The notes under the pieces: model-generated
What the model saw: the letters and a program-made list of their open reading frames with translations, nothing else
Databases searched by the model: none
What the model was told of the DNA's origin: nothing
Assembly (NCBI GenBank): GCA_963827905.1
Contig: CAWHCB010000011.1
Span: forward strand, 124,001 to 188,000
Length of the DNA: 64,000 nt
Direction of reading: 5' to 3'
Origin: JACXTP01 sp963827905
GTDB taxonomy: Archaea; Thermoplasmatota; Thermoplasmata; Methanomassiliicoccales; UBA472
Position numbers and translations under genes: made by a program
In this document: in pieces, positions 38,549 through 47,127 of the stretch
Position numbering within the stretch: the stretch's first letter is position 1
How the letters are laid out: each line of letters starts with the position of its first letter

Positions 38549-39181
38549 ATGGAGGACCGGTCCAAGGTCTTTATGAGCCTCGAACGCGCCGTCATCGCTG
38601 GCAATAAGGAGCTGGCGGTGAAGAATGCCAGACGCGTCATCAAGGATGGGCTGGGCCCCATCGATGCCATCGAGCAAGGCCTGGTCAAGGGAATGAACAT
38701 CATCGGCGACCGGTACGCCAACCGGGAGATCTTCCTGCCCCAGGTGCTCCTCGCCTCCGATGCCATGTACGGGGCGTTGGACGTTCTTTTCCCTTATATA
38801 CCCAAGGACGGCCAGAAGGTGAGCGGTCGCATTGTCATTGGGGTGGTGGAGGGGGACGTCCATGACATCGGCAAGAACCTGGTCAAGACCATGCTGGTGG
38901 CCGCTGGCTTCTGGGTCCACGACCTGGGTAAGGACCAGGCCGAGGACTCTTTCGTGAAAGGGGTGCGGCGCTACCGCGCCAACATCGTGGCCTTGTCCAC
39001 TCTTATGACGCCGACCATGGACAGCATGAGGACGGTGGTGGAGGCGTTGGTGGAGGCGGGCATTCGCCAGGAGGTCAAGGTCATCATCGGAGGGGCTCCG
39101 ACGTCAACAGAGTTCGCCGAGGAGATAGGGGCCGACCTTCATGCCTTGAACGCCCAAGAGGCGGTGCGGAAGCTGAAGTGA
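38549..39181 (+). CDS. Methyltransferase corrinoid (B12-binding) protein, MtaC/MtbC/MttC-like
   Basis: 210 residues. A four-helix cap at ~1-90 ('AIEQGLVKGMNIIGDRY', 'REIFLPQVLLASDAMYGAL') is followed by the Rossmann-like cobalamin domain with the axial-ligand motif D-x-H-x-x-G in 'GVVEGDVHDIGKNLVKTML' (near residue 100), 'VALSTLMTPTMDSM' and 'VIIGGAPTSTEFAEEIGAD'. The Co-bound methyl group would be passed to a second methyltransferase such as the one at 39940-41080. 'ggaggggtg' gives the ribosome site. No substrate-specific methyltransferase (MttB, MtbB, MtaB type) is adjacent, which is unusual. TATA-like 'ttttatctg' lies ~75 bp upstream. Confidence 0.9.
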   Translation: MEDRSKVFMSLERAVIAGNKELAVKNARRVIKDGLGPIDAIEQGLVKGMNIIGDRYANREIFLPQVLLASDAMYGALDVLFPYIPKDGQKVSGRIVIGVVEGDVHDIGKNLVKTMLVAAGFWVHDLGKDQAEDSFVKGVRRYRANIVALSTLMTPTMDSMRTVVEALVEAGIRQEVKVIIGGAPTSTEFAEEIGADLHALNAQEAVRKLK

Positions 39182-39182
39182 C

Positions 39183-39812
39183 TCAACGGTCCTGGAGGTA
39201 CCTCTCCAGCAGGTTGCGCTCCCCGCGCTTGATGATCTCGTCCACGGTGGCCGGGTTCATGCCGCACAGCTCTGCCAGCTCCTTCAACTTGATGCGCCGG
39301 GGGTAATCGAAGTAGCCCCTTTGGAAGGCCAGGCGCAGTACCGATTCCTGCTTGGTGGTGATCGGGCTCTGGTTGTCCAACCGGTTGATCTTGCATATGT
39401 CCACGGTCACCCCCCTTTCGCTCAGGTTCTTGATGAGACGGGGCAGCGAGCCCTCGCCACCGGAGAGGACCTTGATGACGAGACGCCCGTCCCCGTTGCA
39501 CCAGGCCTTGTTCAGGTAGCAGCCGCAGTCCACGATGTTCCAGATCCAGGGGCATTCGGCCATGGCTATGGAGCCGACATAATGGGTGGGCGAGGTGGAG
39601 ACGTTCTCCACGCTCACGATGTCCGGTCTGGAGCGGATGCGTTCGATGAGCGTCTCGAAGTCCATCTTGCCCAATTCGATGGAGAAGAGGGCTTGCCCAC
39701 CCTTCTTCTTCCAGGGGATGCACTCGGTGATGGTTATCGGGGTCCCGAAAAGGCCAGCCACCTCGACCATCCAGAACTTCGATCCATTCAGGGAGAAGGT
39801 GGCCTCCATCAT
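39183..39812 (-). CDS. Bat-type HTH_10 transcription regulator in the methyl-transfer island
   Basis: 209 residues. The C-terminal HTH_10 reads 'TTKQESVLRLAFQRGYFDYP', 'KLKELAELCGMNPATVDEII' and 'ERNLLERYLQDR'. The N-terminal ~150 residues form a sensing domain with several Cys near 105-125 ('CPWIWNIVDCGCYLNKAWC'), a possible metal, heme or corrinoid sensor. It lies convergent with the corrinoid gene, their stops one base apart, and upstream of nothing but the island. A related protein is at 31521-32059. Control of the island is inferred. Confidence 0.8.
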   Translation of the reverse strand: MMEATFSLNGSKFWMVEVAGLFGTPITITECIPWKKKGGQALFSIELGKMDFETLIERIRSRPDIVSVENVSTSPTHYVGSIAMAECPWIWNIVDCGCYLNKAWCNGDGRLVIKVLSGGEGSLPRLIKNLSERGVTVDICKINRLDNQSPITTKQESVLRLAFQRGYFDYPRRIKLKELAELCGMNPATVDEIIKRGERNLLERYLQDR

Positions 39813-39939
39813 GGGATACGAGGGCTTATCGGTTCACCTGTCTGAAATAATTATTGGGCTCCCTCTGCCGGACATTGAACATCTTCGTGTCCACCTCGGG
39901 AAGACTGGGGGAGGCAAATCTGGCCATAGGTCAGGTCGC

Positions 39940-41080
39940 CTACCAGGTCCCATAGGTGCCGTGGTCCCTGGCCGCCTGCACCAGGGCGTGGACGTTCATG
40001 GGGTGGGCGTCAGGAGGCAGTTCGCAGGCCGTGCCGAGGATATATCCGCACTTGCTCTCCCTGCCTCTGATGAGCTGCTCCTTGGCCTGCTCGTAGACCT
40101 TCTTGGGGTTGGGCAGGATCATGATCTTGGTGTCCACCGAGCCCATGATGGTGGCCCGGTCCCCGAACTCCTTCATGAGGACGTCGGACGGGAACACCTC
40201 CCGGCCCATGTAGCCGATGTGGAATGATGGTCATCATGGTGTAGGGGACCGCGTCCCGGAACAGCTTGTAGTCGGTCTCGTGGTTACCGCACAGATGGTA
40301 CAGGACCTGGGGGCCCGCCCCCTTGCGCAGCGCGGAGTTGACGAAGCTGTTCAGGTACTTTATGGAGAGCTCGTTCACCGTGGCATCGGAGAAGATGTCG
40401 TTGTTCGCCAGCACCGAGCCGGTCGATATCATGGCCATGCCATAGCGGTTCGCCATGAGCTCCGCGCCGTTGACGGCCACCTCCGTGTACTTGGAGACCA
40501 GCTTTTTGCAGGCGTCCGGCTCAGTCAGGGTCCACATGATGAAATCGGCGATGCCGCAGAGCTGGGCCCCGCCCCCGGTCAGGTCGGAGGTGTAGGTCAT
40601 GGGTATGAACATCTTGGGCAGATGGTTCTGGACGTAGTCCTGAGCCTCGATCATCCTGCTACCGGTCCATCCGTTCTCCATCTCCTTGAGGTCGGGGACC
40701 TCCAACTTGTCGACCCCCTCCGGGTCCTTGATGGTGGCCTCCTTGACCACCGGCGGCAGGAAGGGTTTGAACTCGATCTCCGCCCCCAGCTCCGCCACCC
40801 AAGGCAGCGAGAAGTACCAGTGGGTCACGGGGAGGAGGTCGTACATCTCCGAGGCGTTGGCAACGCAGCTTGCGCCCAACGCCGGGTTGGTGTAGAAGTC
40901 GTTGATGGTGTAACCGGTGATCAGGGCGGCGTGGGAGAGCATCATCGGATCGACGTCTATCCGATCGAAGTTAGAGCCAGTGAAAGGGCTGGCGAACCTC
41001 TTCTCAGCATGCTTGCGCCATTTCTCGTTGACCGATGGGAAGACCGCTTCCGGGTTCGGCTGCATGAGGAGCCATCTCAT
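39940..41080 (-). CDS. MtaA/MtbA-like corrinoid:thiol methyltransferase (uroporphyrinogen decarboxylase family, one frameshift)
   Basis: About 380 residues of the UROD superfamily branch that moves methyl groups from corrinoid proteins to coenzyme M or similar thiols. Markers: 'TDLTGGGAQLCG'-type core ('YTSDLTGGGAQLCGIADF'), 'VLYHLCGNHETDYKLF' with the zinc-ligand H-x-C, and the late 'GYILGTACELPPDAHPMNVH' with the second Cys. A base shift near 40225 joins '...TMMTII' to 'GYMGREVFPSDVL'. The H-x-C...C set argues for methyl transfer, not for heme synthesis. 'ggtggagga' ends one base before the ATG side. Acceptor could be coenzyme M; the exact substrate is not shown. Confidence 0.8.
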
Positions 41081-41085
41081 TCCTC

Positions 41086-41099
41086 CACCTTAATAGGTG
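41086..41099. promoter_or_regulatory. CACCT-TAAT-AGGTG palindrome over the methyltransferase ribosome site
   Basis: Five-base arms, four-base centre, immediately ahead of ATG 41080 (minus). One arm contains the gene's 'aggtgg' Shine-Dalgarno, so folding would hide it; protein binding is another option. GTCCCAGAA starts at 41099. Confidence 0.35.
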
Positions 41100-41300
41100 T
41101 CCCAGAAAGAACCCACTCAACACAATATCGGGGGCGTTCCGATCGGCCGCGCCTTTCCGTTCCTATTCGTCGAGGCATGTCCGATTCTAGACGCTCAATT
41201 CTGGGATTACCTTGAATTTTCTGGAAGACGCTGGCCGCTTCACCCCCATCTCGATGTCGCTTGGGTCAGAACAAGGTCCAGGCAGACGAGCTGCGGGCAT

Positions 41301-43355
41301 GTGGGTTTCAAAGGAGGGAGCAAGGTTGCAGCACAACGGGAACGGAAATGGAGACCTGGGCTGGGGATCGATACCGGTGGCACATACACCGATGCCGCCA
41401 TCCTGCGCATGGCGGACGGAAAGGTTCTGAGCAAGTCCAAAGCCCTCACCACCCGCCACGATCTGGCCGAGGGCATCGGCAACGCGATCGAGATGCTGGA
41501 CCACGAGCTCTTCAAGCAGATCCGCCTGGTGGCGATTTCCTCCACCTTGGCCACCAACTCGGTGGTGGAGGGCAAGGGCTGCCGGGTCGGCCTCATCGTG
41601 ATCGGCAACGACCCCCCGGCCAACATCCCGGTGGACGAGATGCTCCTGGTGCGCGGGGGACACAACCTCCAGGGGGATGAGAAGGCCCCATTGGACGTGG
41701 ACATGGTCCGCACTTTCATCGAGGCGGTCAAGAACAAGGTGGATGGCTTCGCGGTCTCCTCCTACCTGAGCGTGCGCAACCCGGAGCACGAGGTGGCGGT
41801 CAAGGCCATGGTGCAGTCGATGACCAAGCACCCTGTGGTCTGCGGGCACGAGCTCTCCTCCGCCCTCGGTTTCAACGAGCGCACCATCACGGCGGTGCTC
41901 AACGCCCGCCTCATCCCCATCATCGCCGACCTGATCGCCTCGCTGAAGCGGGTGCAGGACCGGATGGACATCAGGGCCCCGTTGATGATCGTGAAGGGCG
42001 ACGGTTCGTTGATGGACGAGTCGGTGGCGAAGGAGCGACCGGTCGAGACCATATTATCCGGGCCGGCCGCCTCCATCATCGGGGCCAAGGCCCTCACCGG
42101 ATTGCAGGACGCCATCATCATCGACGTCGGTGGCACCACCACCGACATCGGCATCCTCCGCGACGGCAGGCCCAGGCTGGACCCGGAAGGGGCGGTGCTC
42201 GGCGGTTGGAGGACCCGGGTCAAGGCGGTCGACGCCTTCACCTCAGGCATCGGCGGGGACTCGCGCATCGTGGTGGCCAGGAACCGCGTCCACCTCACCT
42301 CGCTTCGCGTCATCCCGCTCTGCATCGCCTCCACCACCTATCCTACGATCAAGAAGAAGCTGGAGGCCATGCGCGGCGACAGCAAGTGGGTGCCGCCCTA
42401 CATGGAGATAGAGGCGGTGCCGCAGATGACCGAGTTCTACATCTTCTGCAAGGATGTCGTCGGCCCAGAGGTCAGCCCGGACCAGGAGCGCATCCTGAAC
42501 ATGGTCAGGGAAGAGCCGATGACCATCTATGAGATCGCGGAGAAGCTGGACACCCACCCCCTATCCTTGAACCTGAGGAAGATGGAGGACCTGGGCATGG
42601 TGCTGCGCATCGGCCTGACCCCCACCGACATATTGCACGCCGAGGGTTCCTATGTCCATTACGACGCCGCCGCGTCCAAGCTCGGTGTGGAGATCCAGTC
42701 CAGCCTATTGGAGATGCCTGAGTCGGAGCTCATCGCCCAGGTGAAGGACATGGTCATGGAGAAGATCGCCACCGAGGTGCTCAAGAAGCTGGTCATGGAG
42801 AACATCGGCGATTCCAAGCTGGACCAGGTCGGCTCCGCTCTGGTCAACGACGTGGTCAAGGGCGCTTCCAGGCGCGACTTCACCTGCAAGCTGGCCGTCA
42901 ACAAGCCCTTGATCGGCATCGGTGCGCCGGTCGCAGCATACCTGCCCTTGGTCGCGGAGAGGTTCCAGACAAGGCTCGTCCTGCCCGAGCACTCCGAGGT
43001 CGGGAACGCGGCGGGGGCGATATCGGGCAACATCATGGAGACCGTGGAGATGCTCATCAAGCCCAAGAAGGGGATGGGCGTCATGGACAACCCTCCCTGC
43101 ACGCTGTTCTGGATGGCGGAGCGGCGGGACTTCGAGACGCTGACCGAGGCCCTGGACTATGCCAAGGGCCACGGTGCATCCATCGCCAGGGAGAAGGCCC
43201 TGGCCTCCGGTGCGGACACGGTGGAGGTCGTAGTGGAGAACCACCGCAAGGAGGCCAAGATGGAGAAGGGTTGGGGCGAGGCCATACTGCTCGAGGTGAA
43301 CCTGACCATCACCGGTGTGGGGAAGCCCCGTCTCTATTACGAAGGAAAACACTAA
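41301..43355 (+). CDS. HyuA-like (hydantoinase/oxoprolinase A) ASKHA protein with winged-helix insert, copy 2
   Basis: About 685 residues, clearly a paralogue of copy 1. Motifs: 'GLGIDTGGTYTDAAILRM', 'SSTLATNSVVEGKG', 'IIDVGGTTTDIGIL' and 'FTSGIGGDSRIV'. The winged-helix-like insert is at about 390-446 ('LNMVREEPMTIYEIAEKLD', 'MEDLGMVLRIGLTPTD'). Start is uncertain: GTG 41301 is in frame; a TTG at 41325 after 'ggaggg' is a better ribosome site but needs a one-base shift near 41365. It is divergent from the methyltransferase gene. Two copies flanking a corrinoid unit suggest a dimeric or two-step role. Confidence 0.78.
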   Translation: MGFKGGSKVAAQRERKWRPGLGIDTGGTYTDAAILRMADGKVLSKSKALTTRHDLAEGIGNAIEMLDHELFKQIRLVAISSTLATNSVVEGKGCRVGLIVIGNDPPANIPVDEMLLVRGGHNLQGDEKAPLDVDMVRTFIEAVKNKVDGFAVSSYLSVRNPEHEVAVKAMVQSMTKHPVVCGHELSSALGFNERTITAVLNARLIPIIADLIASLKRVQDRMDIRAPLMIVKGDGSLMDESVAKERPVETILSGPAASIIGAKALTGLQDAIIIDVGGTTTDIGILRDGRPRLDPEGAVLGGWRTRVKAVDAFTSGIGGDSRIVVARNRVHLTSLRVIPLCIASTTYPTIKKKLEAMRGDSKWVPPYMEIEAVPQMTEFYIFCKDVVGPEVSPDQERILNMVREEPMTIYEIAEKLDTHPLSLNLRKMEDLGMVLRIGLTPTDILHAEGSYVHYDAAASKLGVEIQSSLLEMPESELIAQVKDMVMEKIATEVLKKLVMENIGDSKLDQVGSALVNDVVKGASRRDFTCKLAVNKPLIGIGAPVAAYLPLVAERFQTRLVLPEHSEVGNAAGAISGNIMETVEMLIKPKKGMGVMDNPPCTLFWMAERRDFETLTEALDYAKGHGASIAREKALASGADTVEVVVENHRKEAKMEKGWGEAILLEVNLTITGVGKPRLYYEGKH

Positions 43356-43431
43356 AGGAAATATTTCTGGGGGACGCGATGTCCCCCTACCTCCCTTTTA
43401 ATCGAAGGCACCGAGCGAATCGTTCGGCCGA

Positions 43432-44653
43432 TCACATCTTGGCCAGGTTCACCTGTTCGAGCGTCTGCTCGATCTCCGCCGCCAGTTGCGGGGGCAGCCC
43501 GCGGATGCCCACGTCCAGGAAGCCCTTGACGATGATGCCGACCGCCTCATCCTCTGTCAGTCCACGGGACATGAGGTACTCCACCTGGTCCTGGGCGATC
43601 TTGCCCACGGCCGCCTCGTGGGTCATCTCCACGTCGGGCACCCTTGCCTCCAGCTCCGGAATGGCGATCTGGATCCCCTTGTCGCTCAGGATGAGGCCCT
43701 TGCATTCCAAGTGCCCTTTGACGCCCGACGCGGCACCGACCATCTGGCCGCGGGCGATGACCACGCCGCCGGTGGTGATGGTGCGGGAGGTGATCTCGGC
43801 CCGGCAGCCAGGGGCGTTCATCAATACCCTGGAGCCCATGTCCATCTCGCTGCCCGGATGGGCGATGGCAACCGTGTTGAAGACGCAGACCCCGTTCTTG
43901 CCCTCCATCTTGCAGGTGGGATAGGTCTGGATGCTCTTCACCGGTCTCAGTGCCACATAGTTGTTGATGAAGGTGGCGCCCTCGTCCATGATGATCACGG
44001 TGCGCGGTCGTACCCCTATGGTCTCGGACCAGTTGTGCACCATGGTGAACGTCAGCTTGGCGTTCTTCTTGAGGTAGAACTCGCTGATGCCCAGGTGCAA
44101 CGACGCGTCCACATGCTTGCTGGTGCTGCATCCGGTGATGACCTCCAGCTCCGCGCCCTCCTCCACGATGATGATGTTATGCACCGTCTGCGCGGAGCCC
44201 TTGCTCTTGAGCATGAGGCAGGTCTGCACGGGCATGCTGACCTTCTGTCCGGGCAGGGCATGGATGAAGTATCCGTCCGCCTCCTCCAGGAACGCCCTGG
44301 CGGTGTACTTGTCCGCGTCCGGCGCGACCGCCTTCCAGCTGTACTGCTCCAACCAGTCGTGGACCTTGAGCGCCTTCAGCACGCTCATGACCTCCACGCC
44401 GGAACCGAGCTGGGAGGAATGCACCATGGTGTTGTCCATGAGCACGAAGCTGCCGGAACGTCCTTCCTGGCTCGGCACCACGCCGACCCTCAGCAAGGGT
44501 CTTTTGGTCCTCTTCGCCCAGTTGTGCCAGGTCGGAGACCTTCTCCAGGTCCTGCCTCGCCTTGCCATACTTCCCCAGGTCGATGTCAGATCCGAATGCT
44601 GCCTTCTTCTCGACCGCCGCCTCCGCCTTCTTCTTCGTCTCGGACTGGCTCAT
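43432..44653 (-). CDS. sufB: Fe-S cluster scaffold SufB (one frameshift)
   Basis: About 406 residues, the archaeal SufB/SufD type. It has the right-handed beta-helix core: 'HNIIIVEEGAELEVITGCS', 'TFTMVHNWSETIGVRPRTV', 'GSEMDMGSRVLMNAPGCRAE' and 'HEAAVGKIAQDQVEYLMSRG', the SufB end with the conserved Glu/His region. The N-terminus 'MSQSETKKKAEAAVEKKAAF' joins after a one-base shift near 44510. With SufC it forms the minimal SufBC machinery for 4Fe-4S assembly, fitting a genome rich in iron-sulfur enzymes. The ATG sits one base from the sufC stop. Confidence 0.9.
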
Positions 44654-44654
44654 C

Positions 44655-45429
44655 TCAGGCCTCCGTTACGCTGATGGGCTCGGCCTTCTTCCGCTTCAAT
44701 TTGCAGCTGATGCACTCGTCGTATCCTTTGGACCGGATCTCGTGCAGCAGCTCGCGTGGGTTGCCCATACAGGCGATGGTGCCCTTGCACATGACGTAAC
44801 CGCGGTCCGCCTCCACATAGTCCAATATCTGGCCGGTGTGGGTGATGACCAGGGCGGCCTTGCCGGTCTGGCCCCTGCCCCCGGCGCATGAGGTGCCCCG
44901 GATAAGGTCGTGTATCTTGTGCCCCACCTTTTGGATGGAGACCATGTCCACCCCGGACTCGGGCTCGTCGAGCATCACCAGGCAGGGGTTCTGCGCCTCC
45001 AGCTGCATCAGCTCCGAACGCTTGATCTCCCCGCCGCTGAAACCGACGTTGACGTCGCGCTGCAGGAACGTGGTCAGGTCCAGGTCCTTGGCCAGGGCCT
45101 GCGGGTCCACCTGGTCGTGGCTCATGACCTTGACCAAGTTGCCCAACTTGACGCCGACCAGGTTGGGCGGGCGCTGCATCATCAGACCGATGCCCTTCTT
45201 GGCCCGGTCGGAGACGGGGACATTGGTTATGTCCTCGCCGTTGAACAGGATGCGGCCTTTGGTGATCTTGTAACCGCTGAAACCCATGATGGTCATGAGC
45301 AAGGTGGACTTGCCTGAGCCGTTCGGTCCGAAGAGAACGTTGGTATATCCCGCCATCACGGAGAGGTTCACATCATGCAGAACCTCCCTTCCCCCCACCT
45401 CAACGGATGAGGTCCTCGATCTCCAGCAT
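44655..45429 (-). CDS. sufC: Fe-S assembly ATPase SufC (one frameshift)
   Basis: About 257 residues, ABC-type ATPase that binds SufB. Walker A 'FGPNGSGKSTLLMTIMG', Q-loop 'GLMMQRPPNLVGVK', signature 'VGFSGGEIKRSELMQL', Walker B 'PCLVMLDEPESGVDM' and switch 'ALVITHTGQILDYV' are all present. 'MLEIEDLI' from ATG 45429 joins 'VEVGGREVLHDVNLSV' after a base shift near 45400. Upstream of sufB in one unit. Divergent from the HdrA-type FAD gene. Confidence 0.92.
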
Positions 45430-45528
45430 CTGAAAGCACCTGGTGGCCCATTCAATCCGAACCAATATAACCTTTCGCCCCGCGTGCGGGTAAAGGCAGA
45501 TATCCGATGAGCCCCATCCTGGAACATC

Positions 45529-46586
45529 GTGGTGTGCTTGAGGGGCTGCGACGTTCTTGTGGTCGGGAGGCGGGCCGGCCGGCCTGACGGTGGCCGAGAG
45601 GCTGGGCAAAGAGGGCAGACAGGTCGTCCTGGTGGAGAGGTCAGGGCAATTGGGCGGGAGACTGAGGCACCTGGGCAAGGTCTACCCGGACCTGATGCCC
45701 GGGCCCGAGCTGTCGGAACGATTGGCCCATTCGCTAGGGCAGACGGCGAACGTGACTGTTGCTGAATGGATGCGACGTCACGGACCTTTCCAATGCGGAG
45801 GGGGGTTTCACCGCCATCGTCGATGGAGCGGAAACGGTGAAGATATCTGCCAAGGCGGTCGTGCTCGCCACCGGTCTGGACCCCATCGACGTCGGTATGA
45901 TCCCCGAGTTCGGCCATGGGCGCTATCCCGATGTCATCACCTCTCTGGAACTGGAGGAGATGTTCAAGGACTTCGACCCGGTGGGAGTGAGACGACCCAG
46001 CGACGGCAAGGTGCCCAAGAACGTGGTCTTCATCCAATGCGTCGGCTCCAGGGTGGAGACGCGCGGGGTGAGCTATTGCAGCACCATCTGCTGCCTCAAC
46101 GCCATCAAGAACGCCACCTTGATACGGAAGGCGCTGCCCCAGGTCCAGTGCTACGTCCTTTACATCGATGTCCGAACCCATGGGCGCGGTTACGAGCGGG
46201 CATACAAGGAGGCCAGGGCGAACGGCGTCCGATTCATCCGGGGTCAACCCTCTCTCGTCCGGGCCACGCCTGACGGAAAGCTGCTGGTGGGCGGGGAGAA
46301 CACCCTGCTGCAGGAGCTGTACGAGATCGATGCCGGCCTGGTGGTCCTAAGCGTCGGCCTGCAGGTCCCTAACTCCACCAGGAAGCTATTGGAGATGATG
46401 GGCATCGGAACGGACATGGAATCATTGGTCCCGGTCCTGGACCGAGCGCTCCATCCCTGCGAGACGATGAAGAAGGGGGTTTTCCTGGCCGGGTCGGTGG
46501 AGTCCCCCAAGGACATCCGGGATTCGCTGCTCCATGCCAATGCTTGCGCCACCGCGGTGGGCGAATTTCTGGACGGTCAAGGTTGA
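45529..46586 (+). CDS. Stand-alone HdrA FAD (thioredoxin-reductase-like) domain (two frameshifts)
   Basis: About 352 residues with only the flavin domain of HdrA. It opens with the FAD fold 'DVLVV', then 'GGGPAGLTVAERLGKEGRQV' and 'ERSGQLGGRL', and has HdrA-specific blocks 'PEFGHGRYPDVITSLELEEM', 'VFIQCVGSRVETRGVSYCST', 'YIDVRTHGRGYERAYKEARA' and 'GVFLAGSVESPKDIRDSLL'. No N-domain or C-terminal ferredoxin. Shifts near 45563 and 45758 are needed; GTG 45529 is the likely start. It complements the HdrA-MvhD fusion at 26836-27971, which lacks just this domain. Probably part of an electron-bifurcating complex. Confidence 0.8.
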
Positions 46587-47083
46587 GTTGGAACGAAGCG
46601 GATGGTGACGCCGCTCCCCCTCTCCTTCGCCTCTTTCTCCTTGGTGACGTTCTCTCCCGCATATCGATGGGGGTCATCGACCGCCCGGAAGATGTTGCCG
46701 TAGCGGTCCTGGAATATGACCATGACCCCGCCCCAAGGCTGCCTCTCCGGTTTGAGCAGGAACTCCACCCCCTCGTCCACCAGGCGCCGGTGCAGCTCGA
46801 ACACGCTGTCCGTCGCGAAGACCACGCCCGTGTCCCCGCCGGGCTGTCTTTTCTCGCTCGGTCCTGGGACATAAAGCTCCACTCTTCCCAGCGGGTCGTC
46901 CGCCCCCAGGACGGCCCGGCCGTTCCTGCGGTCATCCACCTGTAATGCCAGACCGAACGAATCCTGGTAGAAATCGATGGCATCATCAAGGTCCTTGACC
47001 GGTACCCGGGTGGTCCAGACTCGTTTCAGCGTTCCCCGGCCCAGGTCATAGAGCTCGCTCCCCATCGGGTCCCCGATCGGCAT
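46577..47083 (-). CDS. Glyoxalase/bleomycin-resistance (VOC) family protein
   Basis: 168 residues, one vicinal-oxygen-chelate unit with paired beta-alpha-beta-beta-beta modules: 'VPVKDLDDAIDFYQDSFGL' at the start of module one and 'VFELHRRLVDEGVEFLLKPE', 'VIFQDRYGNIFRAVDD' in module two. Metal ligands are not complete in the usual positions, so the reaction is unclear. ATG 47066 (MGSELYD) is a good alternative start. It ends ten bases into the HdrA-type gene, on the other strand. The C-terminal ~30 residues are charged and unconserved. Confidence 0.7.
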   Translation of the reverse strand: MPIGDPMGSELYDLGRGTLKRVWTTRVPVKDLDDAIDFYQDSFGLALQVDDRRNGRAVLGADDPLGRVELYVPGPSEKRQPGGDTGVVFATDSVFELHRRLVDEGVEFLLKPERQPWGGVMVIFQDRYGNIFRAVDDPHRYAGENVTKEKEAKERGSGVTIRFVPTQP

Positions 47084-47127
47084 GCGGGAAAGGGATGCCT
47101 TTGTCCGCTATTAATGGATTCCAGCGC

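Noticed and set aside
39940..41080. Uroporphyrinogen decarboxylase for heme synthesis (hemE)
   Set aside because: The H-x-C...C zinc set and the corrinoid neighbours point to the methyltransferase branch of the superfamily.
44655..46247. Long minus-strand frame starting near 46247 as one SufC with a big N-extension
   Set aside because: The part above 45429 is antisense to the HdrA-type FAD gene and has low-complexity composition; SufC similarity begins at 45429 after a one-base shift.
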